Shown: positions 18,515 through 26,865 of the stretch, one piece after another
Layout: the number at the start of each line of letters is the position of its first letter
How positions within the stretch are numbered: position 1 is the first letter of the stretch
Assembly: GCF_900111885.1 (NCBI RefSeq)
Contig: NZ_FOKG01000013.1
Span: 1-64,000 of the forward strand
Source: Amycolatopsis marina
GTDB lineage: Bacteria; Actinomycetota; Actinomycetes; Mycobacteriales; Pseudonocardiaceae
Direction: 5' to 3'
Length of the DNA: 64,000 nt
Made by a program: the position numbers and the translations under genes
Notes under the pieces: generated by a model
What the model was told of the DNA's origin: nothing
The model's input: only the letters and a program-made list of their open reading frames with translations
The model's database searches: none

Positions 18515-19486
18515 TCAACTCGACGTGGTTGACGTCGAAAGACGCGCCAACCGCTGCGGTGTCGGCCAACGGACGTTGTGGGCCCAGCCGACCTTCTCGA
18601 ACAACCAGATGACCCGTGCCGAAATGTCGATCTGCCCGCGCTGCACACCGTGGCGCGCCGAGGTGGGATCTGCATGGTGCAGGTTGTGCCAGGACTCCCC
18701 GAAGGACAGGATCGCCAGCGGCCAGAAGTTCGCCGACTTGTCCCTCGCGGTGAACGGGCGCTCGCCGAGCATGTGGCAGATCGAGTTCACCGACCACGTC
18801 ACGTGGTGCAGCACGCACACGCGGACGAATCCGGCCCAGAAGATCCCGGTCACCACTCCCCAGAACGACCAGCTGATCAGCCCGCCGAGAATACCGGGCA
18901 GCACCAGGCTGAGCACGGTCCACAGCACGAAGAGGCTGTCCACCTTCTTGATGTCGGGGTCCCGCAGCAGATCAGGCGCGAACCGCTCGGCGTTCGTGCT
19001 GTCCCGCTCGAAGAGCCAGCCCATGTGCGCGTGCCAGAAGCCCTTGGCGATCGCCACCGGGCCCGTGCCGAACGCCCACGGCGAGTGCGGGTCGCCGTCG
19101 CGGTCGGAGAACGCGTGGTGCCTGCGGTGGTCGGCCACCCAGGTGATCACCGGCCCCTGTACCGCTGTACTGCCCGCGATCGCCATGGCAATGCGGAGCC
19201 AGCGCTTGGCCTTGAACGACCCGTGGGTGAAGTACCGGTGGTACGACACCGTGATCCCGAGGCCGGAGATGGCATAGAAGATGACGAACAGCCCGACGTC
19301 GACCCAGGTCAGCCCCCAGCCCCAGGCAAACGGAACTGCCACGACAAGGGCGATCAGTGGAGCGAGGACACCGAAGTACACCGTCGCCTGAACGGTGTTC
19401 GAGCGCTGACCGTCGATTACTGGTTTCGGTCCCGATGCGGCCGGCGGCTCGCCGGATCCGGCGGAGCGGTCGAGGGTTGCCGTCAT
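18515..19486 (-). CDS. Membrane acyl-CoA (delta-9-type) fatty acid desaturase
   Basis: 323 residues with the three His boxes of membrane di-iron desaturases: HRYFTH, HRRHH and HNLHH. About four membrane spans are arranged around them (VYFGVLAPLIALVVAVPF, LFVIFYAISGLGITVSY, then a pair near residues 175-210). It introduces a double bond into saturated acyl chains, using O2 and an electron donor not encoded here. First gene of a unit with the tetR downstream; a near-perfect operator lies 42 bp before ATG 19486. Confidence 0.94.
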   Translation of the reverse strand: MTATLDRSAGSGEPPAASGPKPVIDGQRSNTVQATVYFGVLAPLIALVVAVPFAWGWGLTWVDVGLFVIFYAISGLGITVSYHRYFTHGSFKAKRWLRIAMAIAGSTAVQGPVITWVADHRRHHAFSDRDGDPHSPWAFGTGPVAIAKGFWHAHMGWLFERDSTNAERFAPDLLRDPDIKKVDSLFVLWTVLSLVLPGILGGLISWSFWGVVTGIFWAGFVRVCVLHHVTWSVNSICHMLGERPFTARDKSANFWPLAILSFGESWHNLHHADPTSARHGVQRGQIDISARVIWLFEKVGWAHNVRWPTPQRLARLSTSTTSS

Positions 19487-19527
19487 TCAGTCACTTCTTC
19501 CCACGCGTGACCCGACAAAGGGTCGCC

Positions 19528-19549
19528 TTACCTACGATGCCGTAGGTTA
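19528..19549. promoter_or_regulatory. 22-bp TetR-type operator of the desaturase gene
   Basis: TTACCTACG, ATGC and CGTAGGTTA form arms that match at eight of nine positions. Size and symmetry fit a TetR dimer, and the tetR gene lies downstream in the same unit, which suggests autoregulation. Confidence 0.7.
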
Positions 19550-19730
19550 CGGTACAGGAGGTTTCCCATCTCAGACCAGACCGAAGCGGGCCTTCTTGGC
19601 GGGGAGCTTCGTCACCCGCGCACGTGCACTCGATTCCGGCGGAATCATCGCAGGTCAGCGAGCCGAGGGCGGCGATCGGCAGATCCCCGAACAGGGCCCG
19701 TATGAGTGTGACTATCCTGACCAGGCACGA

Positions 19731-19802
19731 TCCGCCGTAGTGTAATTGGCAGCACTTCAGATTTTGGTTCTGACAGTTCAGGTTCGAATCCTGGCGGCGG
19801 AG
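19731..19802 (+). tRNA. tRNA-Gln (anticodon TTG)
   Basis: A 72-nt cloverleaf. The acceptor stem pairs TCCGCCG (19731-19737) with CGGCGGA (19795-19801), with discriminator G. The anticodon stem TCAGA/TCTGA encloses loop TTTTGGT with anticodon TTG. The T arm has GGTTCGAATCC. The 3' CCA is not encoded. It lies between the desaturase promoter and the GGDEF gene, and no other tRNA was seen in the window. Confidence 0.96.
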
Positions 19803-19896
19803 CGGGTCCTTCGGAGACGGGTTGACGAGGGGGTGAAGGCGGCTGCACGACGAGGCTCGCGAGCCACGTGACGCATCCGGCCCGGCGTTGGGCGAC

Positions 19897-21648
19897 ATGT
19901 CCGATGCCTGGCTGCTCGGTCGTGCCCGCGAACTCAACGCCATCGTGCAGCGCAGCGACCGCACCGAGCAGCTGAAGATCATCGGTACGGTGGACGAGCT
20001 GCTGGAGGAGACCCAGCGGCGCGGCGAGCCGATTCTTATCGCGCAACTGCTGCGTGCGGCGTCACTGGCCCGGCTGGTCACCCGCGGGATCGCGCTGGAG
20101 GCCGAACCCCTGCTCGACGAGCTGCTCGCGCACACGCGCAGGCATGGCCTCGCGCTCCTGCGTGCGGACGCCCACGCGATTCGCGGCAGACTCCTCGTGC
20201 TCTCCGTGCAGGAGGACGCGGCGCTGACCGAGATCGCCAGAGCGCTGGCCATTCTCGACGACTCGCCCACTCCGGACGTGCAACTTGGCAGGCGGGCATG
20301 GGATCGTTTGCTCTCCTCCGCCCTGATCGACTGCTGGATCGTGCTCAACCAGCTCGGGGTCTACGAAGCCGCCGAAGAGGTGATCGCCAGGGCGCACCAG
20401 GCGGTCCGGGACAGCGCGGGCCCGCACGAGATCACGCTGCAGCTGATCAACCGGGTCAAGATGCTGCTCGGCTGGGGGCTACGGCTCGAACGCGTCGGGC
20501 GCGACGAGGAAGCCGGCGAGAAGTTCCGCACCGCCGCCTCGATGGCGATCGCCGTCGAGGCCCCGTTCGCCGAATCGCTGTTCCCGCGGCAGTCCGGGGT
20601 TCCGGCCGTCGATCAGGTCGGCGTGCTCGCCGCTTCTCTCGCGCTGGCCGCACCGAGCTCAGCGCATATCGACCGGTTGAGCAAGCTCAACGCCGAGCAG
20701 GGCTGGCCGCACGAGCACGTCATCGTCACCATCGCACTGGCCCGCTGCCTCGACGGTGACGGGCGCAGGGACGAGGCGATGCGCCTGCTGATCGACGCGC
20801 AGCACCTGCAGGCCGAGGACAACTCACAGCCGTCGATGCGGCTGAACCTGTTCCGCGAGATCGCCCGGCTCGGCAGTGCGGGTGCCATCGACACCACCGC
20901 CGGGACGGCCGCCCTCGACGGCACCGGCGAGATCGACAGCCCGACCGACAACAGGCCCGCGGCGCTGCTCGCCGCCTACTCGGCCGCGCTGGAAGCCGAA
21001 CTCTGGTCGTTGCGGGAGTCGCAGATCGCCACCCTGAACACCCGCCGCGAACACGAACGGCTCTCGGCGGAGCACGGCGCGATCACCCAACAGGCGCTGC
21101 AGGACCCGCTGACCGGCCTGCCCAACCGCAGGGCACTGGACGACCGGCTGCGGACGCTGGCCGGTTCGGTCAACGCGCAACCTCTCGCGGTCGCGCTGGT
21201 CGACCTCGACGGCTTCAAGGACGTCAACGACCGGCATTCCCATGCCGAGGGCGACGACGTGCTCAGGGTCGTGGCCAGCACGCTGCGCGACGCCCTGCGC
21301 GGTGACGATCTGGTGGCGAGGTACGGCGGCGACGAGTTCATCGCACTGCTGCCGGGGGCGCCGGTGTCCGCCGCGAAACAGGCGCTCGGCCGCGCGGTCA
21401 CCGCGGTCGCCTCCCTGCCGCACCACCTTTCGCACGGCGTGACCCTGTCGGTCGGCCTGGTCTCGCTGCGTCCGCAGGAACGTGCGGAACAGGTGCTCTC
21501 CCGCGCCGACGCGGCGATGTACCAGGCGAAACGGCGTGGCGGAAACCAGATCGCGTCCGCCACGGCCGCGGTGGGCGACCCGATGGGCGGCTGGTCCGAG
21601 GACATCACTCCAACCGACCCCACGTGGGACCTCGAGGAACACACGTAG
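19897..21648 (+). CDS. Diguanylate cyclase with a helical-repeat N-terminus
   Basis: 583 residues from ATG 19897 (TTG 19888 possible). The first 390 residues are helical TPR-like repeats (ALLRADAHAIRGRLLVLSVQ, EAAEEVIARAHQAVRDSA, RRDEAMRLLIDAQHLQAE) with no membrane segment. A short coiled coil leads into a GGDEF domain: DPLTGLPNRRALDDRL, VALVDLDGFKDVND, RYGGDEFIALLP with an intact GGDEF active site, then DAAMYQAKRRGGN. Predicted to make cyclic di-GMP in the cytoplasm, with the repeat region sensing a protein partner. No RxxD inhibitory site is seen directly before the active site, and no EAL domain. Confidence 0.9.
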   Translation: MSDAWLLGRARELNAIVQRSDRTEQLKIIGTVDELLEETQRRGEPILIAQLLRAASLARLVTRGIALEAEPLLDELLAHTRRHGLALLRADAHAIRGRLLVLSVQEDAALTEIARALAILDDSPTPDVQLGRRAWDRLLSSALIDCWIVLNQLGVYEAAEEVIARAHQAVRDSAGPHEITLQLINRVKMLLGWGLRLERVGRDEEAGEKFRTAASMAIAVEAPFAESLFPRQSGVPAVDQVGVLAASLALAAPSSAHIDRLSKLNAEQGWPHEHVIVTIALARCLDGDGRRDEAMRLLIDAQHLQAEDNSQPSMRLNLFREIARLGSAGAIDTTAGTAALDGTGEIDSPTDNRPAALLAAYSAALEAELWSLRESQIATLNTRREHERLSAEHGAITQQALQDPLTGLPNRRALDDRLRTLAGSVNAQPLAVALVDLDGFKDVNDRHSHAEGDDVLRVVASTLRDALRGDDLVARYGGDEFIALLPGAPVSAAKQALGRAVTAVASLPHHLSHGVTLSVGLVSLRPQERAEQVLSRADAAMYQAKRRGGNQIASATAAVGDPMGGWSEDITPTDPTWDLEEHT

Positions 21649-21733
21649 GATCCTGGCCCGGTACGGAAGCCGCCAGTCAGGTGACATACGCAAGTAGCGT
21701 GTGACCCGACGATGTCGTCGAACGAGGAGTGCT

Positions 21734-23224
21734 GTGACCGGCCCGCTGAGCACACTGATCCTTGCTGCGGGTGAGGGCACCCGCATGCGTTCCGCCACGC
21801 CCAAGGTGCTGCACCCCATCGCGGGGAGACCGCTGGTCGAGCACGCCGTGCGCGCCGCTGCCGGTCTCGACCCCGATCACCTGGTCGTGGTCGTCGGGCA
21901 CGGCAGGGACGCGGTGCGGGGGCACCTCGACACCGTGAGCAAGGCACTCGACCGCTCGGTGGGGACCGCGGTTCAGGAGAGCCAGAACGGAACCGGGCAC
22001 GCCGTCTCCTGCGCATTGGCCGAGTTGCCCGCCGACCTCACGGGGACCGTGCTGGTCAGCTACGGCGACGTTCCGCTGCTGGACACCGAGACCCTGGCCG
22101 CGTTGCTGGCCGAGCACCGGCAGGGCGGCAACGCTGTCACCGTGCTCACCGCCGTTCTCGCCGACCCGTCCGGCTACGGGCGGATCCTGCGCGACGGCGA
22201 CGGCAAGGTCACCGGCATCGTCGAACAGAAGGACGCCAGCGAAGAGCAACTGGCCGTCACCGAGATCAACTCCGGGGTGTACGCCTTCGACGCCACGGTG
22301 CTCGCCGACGGCCTGTCCCGGCTTTCGACCGACAACGCCCAGGGCGAGCTGTACCTGACCGACGTGCTCGGCATCGCGCGTGCCGACGGCAGGCCGGTCG
22401 GCGCCCTGGTGGTGGACGACCCCTGGCTCACCGAGGGCGTCAACGACCGGGTTCAGCTCGCCACGCTGGGCGCCGAACTCAACCGGCGGATCGTGCGCCG
22501 GTGGCAGCGCGAAGGGGTCACCGTCACCGATCCGGCGACGACCTGGCTGGGTGCCGACGTGAAGCTGGCCCGCGATGTCGTACTCGCTCCGGGAGTCCAG
22601 CTGCACGGCGCGACGACCGTCGGCGAGGGCGCCCACATCGGTCCGGACTCCACGCTCACCGACGTGACCGTCGGGGAGGGCGCGACCGTCGTTCGCACGC
22701 ATGGCTCGGACTCCGTCCTCGCGGCCGGAGCCAAGGTCGGACCGTTCGCCTACCTGCGGCCAGGCACCCGGTTGGGGGAGAACGGAAAGATCGGCACCTT
22801 CGTGGAGACCAAGAACGCCGACATCGGGCCGGGCTCCAAGGTGCCGCACCTCACCTACGTGGGGGACGCCACGATCGGCGAGCGAAGCAACATCGGATGC
22901 TCCAGTGTGTTCGTCAACTACGACGGCGTGAACAAGCACCACACCACCATCGGCTCCCATGTGCGGCTCGGCTCGGACAACATGCTCGTCGCCCCGGTGA
23001 CGGTCGGCGACGGCGCATACAGCGGTGCCGGCACGGTGATCAGGCGTAACGTTCCGCCAGGGGCGCTCGCGGTGTCCGGGGCGCCGCAGCGCAACATCGA
23101 AGACTGGGTCGTCCGGCGCAGGCCGGGCACCCCCGCAGCCGAGGCGGCCGAGGCCGCTCGTGCCGTGGAGCAGGAAAAGAACGCGCAGGATCCAGCAGCA
23201 CACGACGGGGAGTCGCCAGCATGA
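21734..23224 (+). CDS. glmU: Bifunctional UDP-N-acetylglucosamine synthesis enzyme
   Basis: 496 residues from GTG 21734, with GAGGAG four to five bases upstream. The N-terminal uridylyltransferase domain has LILAAGEGTRMRSATPKVLH. The C-terminal half is a left-handed beta helix of hexapeptide repeats (IGPDSTLTDVTVGEGATV, VGPFAYLRPGTRLGEN, FVNYDGVNKHHT) that acetylates glucosamine-1-phosphate. The product UDP-GlcNAc feeds peptidoglycan synthesis. An acidic/Ala-rich C-terminal tail is typical of actinobacterial forms. Overlaps prs by four bases (ATGA). Confidence 0.97.
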   Translation: MTGPLSTLILAAGEGTRMRSATPKVLHPIAGRPLVEHAVRAAAGLDPDHLVVVVGHGRDAVRGHLDTVSKALDRSVGTAVQESQNGTGHAVSCALAELPADLTGTVLVSYGDVPLLDTETLAALLAEHRQGGNAVTVLTAVLADPSGYGRILRDGDGKVTGIVEQKDASEEQLAVTEINSGVYAFDATVLADGLSRLSTDNAQGELYLTDVLGIARADGRPVGALVVDDPWLTEGVNDRVQLATLGAELNRRIVRRWQREGVTVTDPATTWLGADVKLARDVVLAPGVQLHGATTVGEGAHIGPDSTLTDVTVGEGATVVRTHGSDSVLAAGAKVGPFAYLRPGTRLGENGKIGTFVETKNADIGPGSKVPHLTYVGDATIGERSNIGCSSVFVNYDGVNKHHTTIGSHVRLGSDNMLVAPVTVGDGAYSGAGTVIRRNVPPGALAVSGAPQRNIEDWVVRRRPGTPAAEAAEAARAVEQEKNAQDPAAHDGESPA

Positions 23225-24201
23225 GCCCGAAGTCCGGTACGCCGCAGAAGAACCTGATGCTCTTCTCCGGTCGCGCACACCCGGAGCTGGCCGAGGAAGT
23301 GGCCAAGCATCTCGATGTCACGATCACCCCGCAGACACTGCACAACTTCGCCAACGGCGAGATCTTCGTGCGGTTCCAGGAGTCGGTGCGTGGCACCGAC
23401 GCTTTCGTGTTGCAGAGCCACACCACACCCATCAACGAGTGGGTGATGGAGCAACTGATCATGGTGGACGCGCTCAAGCGCGCGAGCGCCAAGCGGATCA
23501 CCGTGATCATGCCGTTCTACCCGTACGCGCGGCAGGACAAGAAGCACAAGGGCCGGGAACCGATCTCGGCACGGCTGATCGCGGACCTGTTCAAGACAGC
23601 GGGCGCGGACCGGATCATGACGGTCGACCTGCACACCGCGCAGATCCAGGGCTTCTTCGACGGCCCCGTCGACCACCTGCTGGCGCAGAACGTGCTCGCC
23701 GAGCACATCAAGGAGACCTACGGCAACTCCGACATCACGGTCGTCTCCCCCGACTCCGGGCGAGTGCGGCTGGCGGAGAAGTGGGCGCAGCAGCTCGGTG
23801 ACCGGCCGATCGCGTTCATCCACAAGACTCGGGACCCGGACAAGCCGAACGAAGCGGTCGCCAACCGCGTGGTCGGCAAGGTCAAGGACCGGCTCTGTGT
23901 ACTGGTCGACGACATGATCGACACCGGCGGCACGATCGTGAAGGCCACCGAGGCGCTGCTCGAGGAGGGTGCGTCGGACGTGGTGATCGCGTCGACGCAC
24001 GGCATCCTGTCGGACCCCGCGACGGAGCGGCTGTCGAACTGCAAGGCGCGCGAGGTGATCATCACCAACACGCTGCCGATCCCCGAGGACAAGCGATTCC
24101 CCTCGATGACCGTCCTCTCGATCGCCCCGCTGCTGGCCCGCGCGATCGAGGCGGTGTTCGAGGACGGCTCGGTGACGAGCCTGTTCGACGGTAGCGCCTG
24201 A
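23221..24201 (+). CDS. prs: Ribose-phosphate pyrophosphokinase
   Basis: 326 residues, the usual length. Makes PRPP from ribose-5-phosphate and ATP for nucleotide, His and Trp synthesis and for arabinan precursors. Visible motifs: MLFSGRAHPELAEEVAKHL at the start, FVLQSHTTPINEWVMEQL, MPFYPYARQDKKHKGREP (ATP site), TVDLHTAQIQGFF and the PRPP-binding LVDDMIDTGGTIVKA. Translationally coupled to glmU through ATGA. A strong hairpin follows. Confidence 0.97.
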   Translation: MSPKSGTPQKNLMLFSGRAHPELAEEVAKHLDVTITPQTLHNFANGEIFVRFQESVRGTDAFVLQSHTTPINEWVMEQLIMVDALKRASAKRITVIMPFYPYARQDKKHKGREPISARLIADLFKTAGADRIMTVDLHTAQIQGFFDGPVDHLLAQNVLAEHIKETYGNSDITVVSPDSGRVRLAEKWAQQLGDRPIAFIHKTRDPDKPNEAVANRVVGKVKDRLCVLVDDMIDTGGTIVKATEALLEEGASDVVIASTHGILSDPATERLSNCKAREVIITNTLPIPEDKRFPSMTVLSIAPLLARAIEAVFEDGSVTSLFDGSA

Positions 24202-24249
24202 GGCGGCAACGAAACCGGCACCGCACGACAACCGTCCGCCGAAGGCGCC

Positions 24250-24290
24250 GCACGCATCCCGGGACACGCTTTACGTCCCGGGATGCGTGC
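24250..24290 (+). terminator. Hairpin after prs
   Basis: Perfect 16-bp arms (24250-24265 and 24275-24290) enclose a nine-base loop, 48 bases after the prs stop codon. There is no T run, as is common for actinobacterial terminators. Confidence 0.75.
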
Positions 24291-24294
24291 AGCG

Positions 24295-24364
24295 CACTTT
24301 CCCGGGAAAGTGCGAGGCCTATCGAGGTCGACACCTTGATCCAGGGCACTTTCCCGGGAAAGTG
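24295..24364. repeat. 18-bp palindrome family, copies 4 and 5
   Basis: Identical copies at 24295-24312 and 24347-24364, 52 bp apart. The first starts five bases after the prs terminator hairpin. The rest of the gap to rplY (24365-24602) holds a possible TAGACT -10 box at 24442 and then about 150 bases of leader with no open frame I can support. Confidence 0.95.
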
Positions 24365-24602
24365 CGACGCATTCCCGGGCAGGCCGCTACGCGGGCGCAC
24401 TGGTAGTTTCGCCCCGGCCGCGACAACAGAAACGGCTGCATTAGACTGTGCAGGTTGTCTCGGCGAGGCGGGCTCCAGCGCACGCGGTGCCCGACGTAAT
24501 CGACGCGGCGGCTTGAGTAGCCACGCGCCCGTGCACGCCGGAACTCGCCGCCGAACAGCCAGTAGCACACCGCCTGATCCCCACCGCAAGGAGAGCAAGA
24601 CC

Positions 24603-25250
24603 GTGTCCGAGGTACGTCTGACCGTCGAGCCGCGCACCGAGTTCGGCAAGGGCGCCGCGCGTCGTACGCGCCGTGCCGGCAAGATCCCTGCGGTGCTCTA
24701 CGGCCACGGCGCCGACCCGCGGCACCTGGCACTGCCCGCCGTCGACTTCGCCCGCGTCATCAGGGAGAACGGCAACAACGCCGTGCTGACCCTCGATGTC
24801 GCCGGTGCCGCGGCGAAGGCCGAGAAGGGCACTGAACTCGCCCTTACCAAGACCATCACCGTGCACCCGCTGAAGAACTACATCGAGCACGTCGACCTGC
24901 TCGTGGTCAACCGCGGCGAGAAGGTCACCGTCGAGGTGCCCATCACGCTCGTCGGCAACGCCGCCTCCGGCACCCTGGTGCACCAGGACCTCGACACCAT
25001 TCAGGTCGAGGTCGAGGCGCAGGACATCCCCGACCACCTCGAGGTCTCGATCGAGGGCGCCGAGGCAGGCACCCAGATCCTCGCCGCGGGCGTGCTGCTG
25101 CCCAAGGGCGCCAGCCTGGCCACCGACCCCGAGTACCTGGTCGTCGCCGTCAACGAGGCGCCTTCCGAGGCGTCCATGGAGGCCGACGTCGACACCGAGG
25201 GTGCGGGCGTGGTCGAGGACCAGCCCGAGGCCGAGAGCGCGTCCGAGTAA
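24603..25250 (+). CDS. rplY: 50S ribosomal protein L25/general stress protein Ctc
   Basis: 215 residues from GTG 24603 (AAGGAGAG eight bases upstream). The N-terminal L25 domain has VEPRTEFGKGAARRTRRAG and KIPAVLYGHG, which bind the 5S rRNA loop-E region. The TL5-type beta domain follows (HVDLLVVNRGEKVTVEVPI, ...DIPDHLEVSIEG) and the chain ends in an acidic tail. The longer CTC form is normal for actinobacteria. The leader between a possible promoter and the start is unusually long. Pth begins seven bases after the stop. Confidence 0.96.
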   Translation: MSEVRLTVEPRTEFGKGAARRTRRAGKIPAVLYGHGADPRHLALPAVDFARVIRENGNNAVLTLDVAGAAAKAEKGTELALTKTITVHPLKNYIEHVDLLVVNRGEKVTVEVPITLVGNAASGTLVHQDLDTIQVEVEAQDIPDHLEVSIEGAEAGTQILAAGVLLPKGASLATDPEYLVVAVNEAPSEASMEADVDTEGAGVVEDQPEAESASE

Positions 25251-25257
25251 CCAGTTC

Positions 25258-25851
25258 ATGGAGCAAGATCTGCCGGGGGCCGGCGAGCAGGTACTGCTCG
25301 CCGGCCTCGGCAATCCCGGCCCCCGCTATGCGGGCAACCGGCACAACGTCGGATTCCTTGTGCTCGACGAACTCGCCGGCCGGATCGGCGGGAAGTTCAA
25401 GGCGCACAAGGCAGGCGCGGACGTGCTCGAAGGACACCTCGCGGGCCGCAAGGTCGTGCTCGCGAAGCCGCGCTCGTTCATGAACCTCTCCGGTGGCCCT
25501 GTCGCCGGTACCGCACGCTTCTTCAAGGTGGACCGCTCCGGTGTCGTCGTGGTGCACGACGAACTGGATCTCCCTTACGGCGCACTGAAACTGAAGCTCG
25601 GCGGTGGCGACAACGGCCACAACGGCCTGCGCTCGATCACCAAGTCGTTGGGTGGCAAGGACTACTATCGCGTCCGCTTCGGCGTCGACCGTCCGCCCGG
25701 CCGGATGGACCCGGCGGACTACGTCCTGAAGGACTTCTCGACGGTGGAGCGACGCGAACTGGCACTCAACGTCGATCGCTGCGCGGACGCGGTCGAAGCG
25801 CTCGTGGGCTCCGGACTGACGGCGGCGCAGAACCAGTTCCACGCGGGCTGA
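25258..25851 (+). CDS. pth: Peptidyl-tRNA hydrolase
   Basis: 197 residues from ATG 25258. Releases tRNA from peptidyl-tRNAs dropped during translation. Active-site elements are in place: GLGNPGPRYAGNRHNVGF with the catalytic His, KPRSFMNLSGGPV, VVVHDELDLPYG with the catalytic Asp, and GGDNGHNGLRSI. Coupled to rplY, as in other actinobacteria. Confidence 0.97.
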   Translation: MEQDLPGAGEQVLLAGLGNPGPRYAGNRHNVGFLVLDELAGRIGGKFKAHKAGADVLEGHLAGRKVVLAKPRSFMNLSGGPVAGTARFFKVDRSGVVVVHDELDLPYGALKLKLGGGDNGHNGLRSITKSLGGKDYYRVRFGVDRPPGRMDPADYVLKDFSTVERRELALNVDRCADAVEALVGSGLTAAQNQFHAG

Positions 25852-26053
25852 GCCGACTCCGGCGGGGAGACGTACGTCACCCTCACAACGGTATCGCCTG
25901 TCACAGAGCGTTTCCCCTGACTCACCCAAAGGCGTTGGATGACGCACCTGTTCGAGTCGACGGGTGCCCCGGGGACTGGCGCCACCCCCACTCTCAGGGC
26001 TAGGACGGAATACGGGACACGCACCCGAGCTGAGCCCAGGAGAGAGTTCAACG

Positions 26054-26428
26054 ATGTCGTTTACCGCTGACGACGCCGCGCGCGTCGAGTTCGGCAACGC
26101 CCCAATCGGCCGTCGTGGCTACGCCAAGGACGACGTCGACGGATTCGTCCTGCGCATCGCGCGAACTCTCGCCGGGGAGGATGACCTGACCGCGGCCGAG
26201 GTACACCACGTCGAGTTCGGCAGGCCGATCATCGGCAAGCGCGGTTACGACGAGCGACAGGTGGACGAGTTCCTGGACGAAGTCGAGACCGAGCTGCTCA
26301 ACCGCAGCGGACTGCACCCCACGGGCCACCAAGTGCCCGAGGCTCGGCAGCACGACCAGGCCACCGCGCCCGGCCGTTGGCGGCAACCGCGTGTCCCTGC
26401 CTCGTTGCACGAAACGGAACACCGGTAG
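26054..26428 (+). CDS. Small protein with two DivIVA-type motifs (first of a tandem pair)
   Basis: 124 residues. ATG 26054 follows CAGGAGAGAG. Two copies of the DivIVA N-terminal motif are visible: ARVEFGNAPIGRRGYAKDDV (with DGFVLRIARTL) and HHVEFGRPIIGKRGYDERQV (with DEFLDEVETEL), then a Pro/Gln/Arg-rich tail. In Wag31/DivIVA this motif is the membrane-curvature-binding crossed-loop region; here the long coiled coil that follows it in DivIVA is missing. A membrane or DivIVA-interacting role at poles or septa is inference. A paralog follows 39 bases later. Confidence 0.85.
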   Translation: MSFTADDAARVEFGNAPIGRRGYAKDDVDGFVLRIARTLAGEDDLTAAEVHHVEFGRPIIGKRGYDERQVDEFLDEVETELLNRSGLHPTGHQVPEARQHDQATAPGRWRQPRVPASLHETEHR

Positions 26429-26467
26429 GCCATCCGAAGCCAGACAACTTCATTTGCGGGAGCAGCA

Positions 26468-26815
26468 ATGGCAGTGACCGCCGAAGACGTGCACAACGTT
26501 CGGTTCGACCGCGCTCCGCTCGGCAGTCGCGGGTACAACGAGATCGAGGTGGACGATTTCCTGGACAGAGTGGCCGCGACCCTCGACGGCGAGGACGAGG
26601 TCACCGCCGCGGACGTGCACGGTGTCGCGTTCAGCAAGGCACCGCTGGGCAAACGCGGATACGACCAGGCTTCGGTCGACGACTTCCTGCGCAGGGTGGA
26701 AAGCACGCTGGTAGCGAAGGTTCCCGCCGACGCGGCCCTGCACGCGCCCTACATCGCCCCCGCGCTCGAACACAGCCACGCACGCAAACCACTGTGGCGG
26801 CGCGGGCGCGGTTAG
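26468..26815 (+). CDS. Small protein with two DivIVA-type motifs (second of the pair)
   Basis: 115 residues with the same plan as its upstream neighbour: AEDVHNVRFDRAPLGSRGYN then ADVHGVAFSKAPLGKRGYDQ, each followed by a VDDFLxRV helix, and a short basic C-terminus (KPLWRRGRG). The second motif is nearest to the Wag31 consensus (VHNVAFSKPPxGKRGYxExEVDxFL). The two genes look like a tandem duplication of a gene that already held an internal motif duplication, giving four motif copies in 760 bp. Confidence 0.85.
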   Translation: MAVTAEDVHNVRFDRAPLGSRGYNEIEVDDFLDRVAATLDGEDEVTAADVHGVAFSKAPLGKRGYDQASVDDFLRRVESTLVAKVPADAALHAPYIAPALEHSHARKPLWRRGRG

Positions 26816-26865
26816 CTAGTGGCCCGTGCGGGTTCGTCGATCGCGCGCTTCTCAGACGCGACCAG

